DNA from: SIG588 sp964515215
GTDB lineage: Bacteria; Bacillota; Clostridia; Oscillospirales; Acutalibacteraceae
Reading direction: 5' to 3'
DNA: 64,000 nt
Assembly (NCBI GenBank): GCA_964515215.1
Contig: CAZESL010000001.1
Coordinates: forward strand, 13,760-77,759
The notes under the pieces were generated by a model. The model did no database searches. It was not told where the DNA came from and saw nothing but the letters and a program-made list of their open reading frames with translations. The number at the start of each line of letters is the position of its first letter. The first letter of the stretch is position 1. Made by a program: the position numbers and the translations under genes. Below are positions 56,867-64,000 of this stretch, piece after piece.

Positions 56867-58006
56867 ATGAGTGAGAAAAAACGGTTGGTACTGCTCGGCA
56901 GTACGGGTTCGATCGGCACGCAGGCACTGGACGTAGCGGAAAAACTGGGGTATCCCGTGTTGGCGCTGACGGCGCACCGTCAGGTGGACGTGATCGAAGC
57001 ACAGATCCGCAAATTCCGCCCGCGTTACGCCGCCATGAGTAACGAAGAGGCGGCGGCAGACCTCAAAGTGCGGGTAGCCGATCTGCCCGTAACGGTGCTC
57101 GGCGGCGAAGAGGGATTGTGCGCACTGGCCTCCTTGCCCGAAGCGGACGTGGTGCTCAACTCCATTGTCGGTGTGGCGGGACTGAGACCCACCATGGCGG
57201 CACTGGAAGCGGGGCACGACGTGGCGCTTGCCAACAAAGAGACGTTGGTGGCAGGCGGCGCGCTGGTGACCGAAACGGCAAAGGCGCACGGGGTGCGTCT
57301 GCTTCCCGTGGATAGCGAACATTCCGCGATCTTTCAGTGCTTGCAGGGCGCACCCGTCGAGCGGGCGCTCAAACGGGTGATCCTCACCGCGTCGGGCGGC
57401 CCCTTCTTCGGCAAAACGCGGGAACAACTGCGCACGGTTACGGCGGCGGATGCCCTGCGGCATCCCAACTGGGATATGGGTGCAAAAATTACCATCGATT
57501 CGGCTACGATGATGAACAAGGGTCTGGAACTGATCGAAGCGCGGTGGCTGTTTGATATGCCGCCCGAGAAGATCGACATCGTGGTGCATCGCGAGAGCAT
57601 CATTCACTCGCTCATCGAATACGATGACAACGCGGTACTGGCGCAACTCGGTCTGCCCGATATGCGTATTCCGATCCAGTACGCGCTGACCTATCCCGCG
57701 CGGGTGGCGTCACCCGCCGAAACGCTCTCGCTTGCCGAGATCGGTACGCTCACCTTCTTCGAGCCGGATAACGTTACCTTCCCCGCGATGGATCTGTGCC
57801 GCCGTGCTTTGACGGTGGGCGGCACTGCACCCGCGGCGGTGAACGCGGCAAACGAAGCGGCGGTGGCACTCTTCTTAAAAGGTGAGATCGGATTTTTGGA
57901 TATTACCGCAAAAGCGGCATGTATGCTGGATCGCGCGTGGCCCGCACTGAACAGTTTGGACGACGTGTTCCTGGCCGACCGCGAGGCAAGAGAATTGGTA
58001 GGTTAA
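56867..58006 (+). CDS. dxr: 1-deoxy-D-xylulose-5-phosphate reductoisomerase
   Basis: Second enzyme of the MEP isoprenoid pathway, converting DXP to MEP with NADPH. The 379-residue enzyme has the nucleotide loop LLGSTGSIGTQALD (about 8-21), LANKETLVAGG (about 121), the metal/substrate block DSEHSAIFQ (about 147), ASGGPF (about 178) and NWDMGAKITIDSATMMNKGLE (about 201-221, conserved in two parts). ATG 56867 with GAAGGAGTAGG. Its last two codons and stop lie inside the left arm of an inverted-repeat element. Confidence 0.97.
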   Translation: MSEKKRLVLLGSTGSIGTQALDVAEKLGYPVLALTAHRQVDVIEAQIRKFRPRYAAMSNEEAAADLKVRVADLPVTVLGGEEGLCALASLPEADVVLNSIVGVAGLRPTMAALEAGHDVALANKETLVAGGALVTETAKAHGVRLLPVDSEHSAIFQCLQGAPVERALKRVILTASGGPFFGKTREQLRTVTAADALRHPNWDMGAKITIDSATMMNKGLELIEARWLFDMPPEKIDIVVHRESIIHSLIEYDDNAVLAQLGLPDMRIPIQYALTYPARVASPAETLSLAEIGTLTFFEPDNVTFPAMDLCRRALTVGGTAPAAVNAANEAAVALFLKGEIGFLDITAKAACMLDRAWPALNSLDDVFLADREARELVG

Positions 58007-58176
58007 ACCGTCAAATCCGCACCCGCCGCTTCACGGTCGAGGATTTTGGGAAGAGCGGATTTTTGGTCAATCAAGGCGAAAGCGGCGCCAATACTTGCGT
58101 ATTGGCGAGCATTTTAACGTAGGGTGAGCGAAAATCCGCCTTCCAAAAAACGGAGTTCGGATTTGACGGTCTAACC
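58001..58176. repeat. Inverted-repeat (MITE-like) element between dxr and rseP
   Basis: 19-bp terminal arms (58001-58019 and 58158-58176) are inverted copies with one mismatch, ending GGTTA and TAACC. The inside holds a second hairpin, GCGCCAATACTTGCGTATTGGCG (58084-58106), and the 58-bp block shared with 45062-45118. There is no coding capacity. It separates otherwise tightly linked genes. Confidence 0.65.
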
Positions 58177-58194
58177 TGCAGAAAGGGTAATAAC

Positions 58195-59370
58195 ATGGCT
58201 TTTTTGGTGACTGCCGGCAAAATTTTGGCGGCGTTGCTCATTTTCGGCATCATTATTGTGTTGCACGAATTTGGACATTTTATCGTGGCGAAACTCTGCC
58301 GCGTGAAGGTGAATGAGTTTGCCATCGGCATGGGACCGAAACTGTTGAAATTCGGCAAGGGGGAAACGAAGTACACCTTGCGCCTGCTTCCCATCGGCGG
58401 TTTTTGCGCCATGGAGGGGGAAGACCCCGAGACCGAGATGCCCGAAGCGCTCGGCGGCAGTGGGTTTCAAAAAGAAAAGAGCGAGGAAACACCCGCCGAC
58501 GACGGACGCGCGTTTTATCAGAAAAAGGTGTGGCAACGCATTTTGATCGTGGTGGCGGGTGCCGTGATGAACCTGATACTCGGCTATGTGCTGTTGGTGG
58601 TAAACTACGCGTTTTGTCAATCGCCGAATGCAGACGGTGAAGTGCTGTTTTCCACTACCCAAATTCACTCGTTGGCGGAAGATACGCCCGCCTACAAGTC
58701 GGGGCTGCGTCCGGGAGACACCATTGTCAGTATCAACGGCCGCCGTGTGGTGACGGCGGATTTTGATATGGTCTCCGCCCTGCAGACCGACGAAGACGGC
58801 GTGTTTGATATGGTGGTCAAGCGCAAAAATGCAAAGGGCAAGACGGAAAAGGTGACGCTGAACGGCGTGACCTTTACGCTGAACACCGATGAGGCGGGCA
58901 ATCGCTATCTGCAATACGATTTTGTGATCGTGGGCAAACCCCGTACCTTCGGCAACGTCTTTTTGCACGCACTCAAAAACGAGTATTCCCTCGGCGTGAT
59001 GGTGTGGCGCAGTCTGGGGGATATCCTCACGGGCAAATACGGACTGAACGATCTGTCGGGTCCTGTGGGTACGGTGGACGTGATCGGAGATGCGGTGGAA
59101 AATGCCGTGACACATACCGACCGCCTGGCAGGAATACGCACGTTGCTTACCTTGGTCATTCTTATCACGGTGAACGTGGGCGTGTTCAATCTGTTGCCTC
59201 TGCCCGCATTGGACGGCGGACGGTTGGTGTTCTTGCTGTTTGAATTGATCTTCCGACGCAAGGTGCCCGCAAAGTACGAAGGTATTGTGAATTTTATCGG
59301 GTTGATCTTGCTGTTACTGCTGATGTTGGCGGTGACCTACAGCGATATTACAAAGTTGATCACGGGATGA
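58195..59370 (+). CDS. rseP: RseP-type site-2 protease (M50 zinc metalloprotease)
   Basis: Intramembrane protease of 391 residues that cuts membrane-bound anti-sigma factors and signal peptides. The first membrane segment carries the zinc motif HEFGHF (about residues 23-28). A PDZ domain spans about 155-270 (SGLRPGDTIVSINGRRV), and NLLPLPALDGGR (about 333-344) with the third ligand aspartate follows in the penultimate membrane segment. ATG 58195 with AGAAAGGG. It sits in the usual Firmicute order dxr-rseP-ispG. Confidence 0.95.
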   Translation: MAFLVTAGKILAALLIFGIIIVLHEFGHFIVAKLCRVKVNEFAIGMGPKLLKFGKGETKYTLRLLPIGGFCAMEGEDPETEMPEALGGSGFQKEKSEETPADDGRAFYQKKVWQRILIVVAGAVMNLILGYVLLVVNYAFCQSPNADGEVLFSTTQIHSLAEDTPAYKSGLRPGDTIVSINGRRVVTADFDMVSALQTDEDGVFDMVVKRKNAKGKTEKVTLNGVTFTLNTDEAGNRYLQYDFVIVGKPRTFGNVFLHALKNEYSLGVMVWRSLGDILTGKYGLNDLSGPVGTVDVIGDAVENAVTHTDRLAGIRTLLTLVILITVNVGVFNLLPLPALDGGRLVFLLFELIFRRKVPAKYEGIVNFIGLILLLLLMLAVTYSDITKLITG

Positions 59371-59387
59371 TTACGGGAGGGTAAACT

Positions 59388-60428
59388 ATGGCAAAGCGAA
59401 CGGTAAACGCAGGCGGTGTGTGCATCGGCGGGGGACATCCCGTGACGGTGCAGTCCATGCTGAACGTGCCCGCGCACGATATTGCGGGCAGTGTGGCGCA
59501 GGCGAAAGCGCTCGAAGCGGCAGGCTGTGAGCTGATTCGTGCCGCTATCCCGAACAAAGAGGCGATCGCCCTCATTCCCGCTTTGAAAGAGGCGGTGAAG
59601 GTACCGCTGGTGGCGGATATTCATTTCGACCACAAGTTGGCACTGGAAGCGGCGGCGGCGGGCATCGATAAGATCCGCATCAATCCCGGCAACATCGGCG
59701 GGGAGGAAAACGTCCGCGCCGTCGCGACCGTTTGCCGTGAGAAGGGGATTCCCATTCGCATCGGTGTAAACGGCGGGTCGCTCGAAAAGGAGATATTGCA
59801 AAAATACGGACACCCGTGTGCCGAGGCATTGCGGGACAGCGTGCTGTATCATGCCCGCTTACTTGAAAAATACGACTTTTACGATATCGTGCTGTCGATG
59901 AAATCCTCCGACGTGCCGACCATGGTAAAAGCCTACGAACTGACCGCACAGTGCTGTGACTATCCCTTGCACGTCGGTGTGACCGAAGCGGGCACCGAAC
60001 GCATGGGGCTTTTAAAATCGGCGGCGGGTATCGGCAGTTTGCTGCTTCACGGCATCGGCGACACCATTCGCGTGTCGCTCACCGCCGACCCCGTGCGCGA
60101 GGTGGCGGCGGGGCTGGATATCCTGCACGCATTAGGGCTCCGTCAGGATCGCCCGCGTCTGGTATCCTGCCCGACTTGCGGACGCACTGCCATTGACCTG
60201 ATCGGCATCGCAAGCGAAGTGGAGTCCCGTATTTCCACTCTAAAAAAACCTATTACCGTGGCGGTGATGGGCTGTGTGGTGAACGGCCCCGGTGAAGCGC
60301 GTGAGGCGGATATCGGCCTTGCGGGCGGCAACGGAAAGGTTGCCATATTTAAAAAAGGTGAAGTATTGCGTACGGTGCCCGAAGCGGACGCCGTGGAAGA
60401 ATTGATGAGCGAGATCGAAAAGTTGTAA
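59388..60428 (+). CDS. ispG: 4-hydroxy-3-methylbut-2-enyl diphosphate synthase (flavodoxin-type IspG)
   Basis: MEP pathway enzyme with a [4Fe-4S] cluster that reduces MEcPP to HMBPP. The 346-residue protein has VTVQSMLNVPAHD (about 19-31), VADIHFDH (about 78), INPGNIG (about 98), GVTEAGTE (about 195) and the cluster ligands in SCPTCGRTAIDL and GCVVNGPGEA (about 260-305). ATG 59388 with GGGAGGGTAA. It follows rseP by 17 bp and precedes polC by 14 bp. Confidence 0.97.
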   Translation: MAKRTVNAGGVCIGGGHPVTVQSMLNVPAHDIAGSVAQAKALEAAGCELIRAAIPNKEAIALIPALKEAVKVPLVADIHFDHKLALEAAAAGIDKIRINPGNIGGEENVRAVATVCREKGIPIRIGVNGGSLEKEILQKYGHPCAEALRDSVLYHARLLEKYDFYDIVLSMKSSDVPTMVKAYELTAQCCDYPLHVGVTEAGTERMGLLKSAAGIGSLLLHGIGDTIRVSLTADPVREVAAGLDILHALGLRQDRPRLVSCPTCGRTAIDLIGIASEVESRISTLKKPITVAVMGCVVNGPGEAREADIGLAGGNGKVAIFKKGEVLRTVPEADAVEELMSEIEKL

Positions 60429-60442
60429 GGAGTTAGTATATT

Positions 60443-63400
60443 ATGGGAGCGCCCTTGTTTGGCGAATTGTTTGGACAGTATCTAAAAGACGTACCTGTGA
60501 AAGCGCCGCTTCGCGATGCGGCGGTGATCGGTGTGCGTGTACATAATGAACGGCATCAGGTGACCGTGACGGTCATGCCCGACGGTGCGGTGGCGTACGG
60601 TGACCTGCACGACACGGCGGAATGGTTGTCGGGAGCTCTGCGCGCGACGGTGACCTTGATGCCGCAATATCCCGCCGAGCAGTTGGGGGACGAAGCGTTG
60701 TTCCCGCTGCTTATTGATCTGCTCCGTACCCGCCACACGGCGGTAAACGGCAGTTTTGACGGTGCGACGTTCCGTTTGGAGGAGAATGAATTTGCCGTCG
60801 TGTTGCCGCGCGGCGGACGGGAAATGCTGTGTACGATGGGTATCGACCGCCTGCTTGCGGAACTGATCGAAGAGATGTTCGGTCGCCGTGTGACGGTGGT
60901 GTTGGAAGGTGCCGACGCACTCGATACCGACGACGAATACTACCGCACGTTGCGTGAGGAAGCCGACCGCGAAGCGGCGGCCGCCGCCGCGGCACAGCGG
61001 GAAGAACAGCGGCAAAAAGCGATGAAAAAGGCGGCACAGCACGACGTGGCAAATCCGATCCCGCTCGATCCCGCCGACCCGAACACACCGCCGCGCGACG
61101 GCCTGCCCGTATGGCTGGAGACGGCCAATTATATGTTCGGCACCCCCTCCAATGTAAAACCGCAACCGATGTCCTCCCTGGAGGCGGACGGCAGTTTTGT
61201 GACGGTGTGGGGCGAGATCTTCAAGATCGACGCGCGCGAGAGCCGCGACGGCAGCAGTACGCGGTTTAATATCTGTTTGTCGGATAAGACCAATTCCATT
61301 ACCGCCGTGCTCCGTGCCGACCATCGGCGGGATAAGGATAAGAAAGCATTGATGGAAGCGCTCAAACCCGGTATGTGCGTGCTGATCTCGGGTGCGTACG
61401 ATTACAACGAGTTTGCCAAAGATAACCAGATCCGTATCCGCTCGCTCGCGATGCTGGCGAAGTATCAAAAACGGGACAACGCGCCCGTCAAACGTGTGGA
61501 GTTGCACCTGCACACCAAAATGTCGCAGATGGATGCGGTGAGTGAAGCATCCGCGCTGGTCGAGCGGGCGGCGGCATGGGGTCATCCCGCGGTGGCCATC
61601 ACCGACCACGGCGTGGCGCAGGCGTTTCCCGATGCGATGAACACGGCGGAAAAGCTCGCCAAAAAAGGCGTGGATATCAAGGTACTGTACGGCAGTGAGG
61701 CGTATTACGTCAACGACCGTGCGGGTGTGGTGGAACCGGGTGTTATGGGCGATATCGGCGGTGACGTCATCGTGTTTGATCTGGAGACGACGGGGTTGAG
61801 CGCCCTCTCCGACCGCATTACCGAGATCGGTGCGGTGCGTCTGCACGACGGTGCGGTGAGCGATACCTTTAATACCTTCGTGAATCCCGAGCGTCCGATC
61901 CCGCCGAAGATCACCGAACTCACCGGTATTACCGATGCGATGGTGGCAAACGCGCTGAGCGAGCGGGAAGCGCTGGAGGCGTTTTACGATTTCTGCGGCG
62001 ATACCACGATCTTGGTGGCGCACAACGCGGGGTTCGATACCGCGTTTATCCGTCAGGCGGCGAAACGGCAGGATATGGGGTACCCCTTCGGGGCGATCGA
62101 TACCGTGCCGCTGGCGCGTGCCCTCTATCCCGATCTGAAAAATCATAAACTGAACACGGTGGCGGAACACTTGCATCTCGGTGACTTTAACCACCACCGT
62201 GCGTGCGACGATGCCGCAGTGCTGGCGGAGATCTTCCTTTGCATGTGCACCGACCTGCGCGATCTGCGCGGTGTGCGTGCGTGGCAGGACGTCAATGAGT
62301 CGCTCGAAGATAAAAAAGCGGCACCGTTCCACTTGATCCTGCTTGTGAAAAATCAGGTGGGCCTCAAAAATCTGTATAAACTCATCTCGTGGTCGCACAC
62401 CAAGAACTTCTACCGCAAGCCGCGTATCACCAAGACGAAGCTGATGGAGCACCGCGAAGGATTGATCCTCGGCAGTGCGTGCGAAGCGGGCGAACTGTTC
62501 CACGCCATTTTGGCGGGCAAACCGTGGGGCGAACTGTGCGAGATCGCGAAATTCCACGACTTTTTGGAGATCCAGCCGATCGGCAACAACGCCTTTATGC
62601 TCCGCAACGGCACGGTACAGACCGAAGAGCAGTTGCGGGACTTCAACCGTACCATCGTGCGGTTGGGTGAAAAATTGAACATTCCCGTGTGCGCCACCTG
62701 TGACGTGCACTTTATGGATCCCGAAGACGAGGTGTACCGCCGCATTCTGCAGGCGGGGCAGGGGTACGGCGATGCGGACGAACAAGCCCCCTTGTATTTC
62801 CGCAACACCGAAGAGATGCTCGCGGAATTTGCGTACTTAGGCGAGGAAAAAGCGTATGAAGTGGTGGTGGAAAATCCCCGCCGCATTGCGGACAGCATCG
62901 AAGCGGTGCGTCCCATTCCGAAGGGCACCTTCTCGCCGCACATGGACGGTGCAGACGAGGAATTGCAGGAGATCTGCTGGAATCGCGCCAAAGAGATCTA
63001 CGGCGATCCCCTGCCCGAGATCGTGTCGGCACGGTTGGAGCGCGAGTTGTCCTCCATTATCAAGCACGGGTTTTCGGTGCTGTACATGATCGCGCAAAAA
63101 CTCGTGAAAGATTCGGTGGATCACGGCTATCTGGTCGGCTCGCGTGGTTCGGTCGGCTCCTCTTTCGTGGCGAGTATGGCGGGTATTTCGGAAGTCAACC
63201 CGCTCGCCCCGCACTACGTGTGTAAGAAGTGTAAATATTCCGAATTTTTCACCCACGGCGAAGTCGGTTCGGGCTTTGACCTGCCCGATAAGGTGTGTCC
63301 GCAGTGCGGTGAACCGCTCGGACGCGACGGGCACGAAATTCCGTTTGAGACCTTCCTCGGTTTCGACGGCGATAAAGCCCCGGATATCGACTTGAACTTT

Positions 63401-64000
63401 GCGAGTGAGTATCAGTTCTACGCCCATCGCTACACCGAAAAACTGTTCGGTCTGGACCACGTGTTCAAGGCGGGCACCATCTCCACCGTGGCGGAGAAGA
63501 CGGCGTACGGTTACGTGAAAAAATATGCGGAAGAACGCGGACTCAGCTATACCCCTGCCGAGATCGAACGCTTGGCGGCGGGATGCACGGGTATCAAGCG
63601 CACCACGGGTCAGCACCCGGGCGGCATGGTGGTCGTGCCCGACGAGTTTGACGTGGAGGATTTCTGTCCCATCCAGCATCCTGCGGACGATCCGAAATCC
63701 GAGATACTCACCACCCACTTCGATTTCCATTCCATTCACGATACCATCCTGAAACTCGATAACCTCGGTCACGTCATTCCCACCACCTACAAGTATCTGG
63801 AGGAAAACACGGGCATTTCGGTGATGGACGTGCCGATGTCCGACCCCGCGGTATATTCGCTGTTTACTTCGACCGAAGCACTCGGCATCACGGCGGAGGA
63901 GTTGGGGGTGGAAAACGGCACCCTCTCGATTCCCGAAATGGGCACGGGCTTCGTGCCGGCAGGCGCCAACGTGTTCCCGGTGGAAAAGGACGATACGGAT
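60443..64000 (+). CDS. polC: DNA polymerase III PolC, replicative polymerase (3' end outside window)
   Basis: Main replicative polymerase of Firmicutes; the frame is open to the window end, giving the first 1186 of about 1450 residues. Order seen: N-terminal domain (about 1-200, ending in an E/A/K-rich helix), OB fold (FVTVWGEIFKID, about 250), PHP domain beginning HLHTKMSQMDA (about 355), the inserted DEDD proofreading exonuclease (IVFDLETTGLS near 443 and HHRACDDAA near 585), the rest of the PHP domain, and the polymerase core with LVGSRGSVGSSFVA (about 900), a zinc-binding CKKC ... CPQC pair (about 931-956), PDIDLNF (about 985) and the TTGQHPGGMVV block (about 1055). ATG 60443 has AAGGAGT. 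PolC with an embedded exonuclease marks the host as a low-GC Gram-positive lineage. Confidence 0.97.
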   Translation, partial: MGAPLFGELFGQYLKDVPVKAPLRDAAVIGVRVHNERHQVTVTVMPDGAVAYGDLHDTAEWLSGALRATVTLMPQYPAEQLGDEALFPLLIDLLRTRHTAVNGSFDGATFRLEENEFAVVLPRGGREMLCTMGIDRLLAELIEEMFGRRVTVVLEGADALDTDDEYYRTLREEADREAAAAAAAQREEQRQKAMKKAAQHDVANPIPLDPADPNTPPRDGLPVWLETANYMFGTPSNVKPQPMSSLEADGSFVTVWGEIFKIDARESRDGSSTRFNICLSDKTNSITAVLRADHRRDKDKKALMEALKPGMCVLISGAYDYNEFAKDNQIRIRSLAMLAKYQKRDNAPVKRVELHLHTKMSQMDAVSEASALVERAAAWGHPAVAITDHGVAQAFPDAMNTAEKLAKKGVDIKVLYGSEAYYVNDRAGVVEPGVMGDIGGDVIVFDLETTGLSALSDRITEIGAVRLHDGAVSDTFNTFVNPERPIPPKITELTGITDAMVANALSEREALEAFYDFCGDTTILVAHNAGFDTAFIRQAAKRQDMGYPFGAIDTVPLARALYPDLKNHKLNTVAEHLHLGDFNHHRACDDAAVLAEIFLCMCTDLRDLRGVRAWQDVNESLEDKKAAPFHLILLVKNQVGLKNLYKLISWSHTKNFYRKPRITKTKLMEHREGLILGSACEAGELFHAILAGKPWGELCEIAKFHDFLEIQPIGNNAFMLRNGTVQTEEQLRDFNRTIVRLGEKLNIPVCATCDVHFMDPEDEVYRRILQAGQGYGDADEQAPLYFRNTEEMLAEFAYLGEEKAYEVVVENPRRIADSIEAVRPIPKGTFSPHMDGADEELQEICWNRAKEIYGDPLPEIVSARLERELSSIIKHGFSVLYMIAQKLVKDSVDHGYLVGSRGSVGSSFVASMAGISEVNPLAPHYVCKKCKYSEFFTHGEVGSGFDLPDKVCPQCGEPLGRDGHEIPFETFLGFDGDKAPDIDLNFASEYQFYAHRYTEKLFGLDHVFKAGTISTVAEKTAYGYVKKYAEERGLSYTPAEIERLAAGCTGIKRTTGQHPGGMVVVPDEFDVEDFCPIQHPADDPKSEILTTHFDFHSIHDTILKLDNLGHVIPTTYKYLEENTGISVMDVPMSDPAVYSLFTSTEALGITAEELGVENGTLSIPEMGTGFVPAGANVFPVEKDDTD

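Noticed and set aside
60482..62785. A 767-codon minus-strand open frame
   Set aside because: It lies opposite polC, whose PHP and exonuclease motifs are unmistakable; the product is His/Arg-rich and featureless.

Overview
The window looks like a chromosome segment of an anaerobic, endospore-forming Firmicute of class Clostridia, probably a gut Oscillospirales-type organism. The evidence is a PolC-type DNA polymerase III, a forespore sigma factor (sigG) followed by a YlmC/YmxH sporulation protein, a PPi-dependent phosphofructokinase, glycyl-radical pyruvate formate-lyase, a flavodiiron protein, many strong sigma-A promoters with 17-18 bp spacing, and the order rpsB-tsf-pyrH-frr-uppS-cdsA-dxr-rseP-ispG-polC. 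Base composition is moderately GC-rich throughout except for one clearly AT-rich block at about 22.1-25.4 kb. The lineage is an inference from gene content only.

Layout. 0-7 kb (+): the end of a Ktr/Trk potassium uptake pair, tRNA-Ser(GGA), a sugar isomerase/epimerase with a beta-helix GH110-like protein, an acyltransferase with an added zinc ribbon, and a glutamate symporter. 7-12.4 kb (-): a 1751-residue secreted, repeat-rich metallophosphoesterase. 12.7-16.4 kb: an oxygen/NO defence group (three-module flavodiiron protein, Fe-S protein, divergent Crp/Fnr regulator with a well-placed operator) and a small ribbon-helix-helix protein. 16.4-22.1 kb (-): a glycan-degradation operon (BNR sialidase-like, GH78-like, Gfo/Idh/MocA, TIM-barrel hydrolase-like) with a truncated membrane-protein gene at its head. 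22.1-25.4 kb (-): an AT-rich restriction-modification island with two C5-cytosine methyltransferases, one of them frameshifted, and a putative endonuclease. 25.6-28.2 kb: PPi-phosphofructokinase and a GH109-like NAD-dependent glycosidase/oxidoreductase.

28.7-36.6 kb (-): a tightly coupled nine-gene operon that joins RnfC, RnfD and RnfG with ApbE, a PplA-like double-repeat flavin lipoprotein, EetB-like (Gx transporter) and EetA-like (NusG domain II) proteins and a 4-TM protein, headed by an M3 peptidase. RnfA, RnfB and RnfE are absent. This reads as a hybrid Rnf/flavin-based extracellular electron transfer module and is the most interesting system in the window. 36.8-47.4 kb (-): an oligopeptide ABC transporter (oppABCDF) with an oversized OppC, plus a separate half-size OppA paralogue that has lost most of its second lobe.

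47.6-51.9 kb (+): sigG behind a sigma-F/G-like promoter, ylmC/ymxH, then pflB-pflA behind a ZTP (pfl) riboswitch with an overlapping terminator. 51.9-64 kb (+): translation factors, nucleotide and lipid/isoprenoid genes, and polC, which runs off the end. Intergenic spaces carry several dispersed palindromic repeat families that double as terminators.
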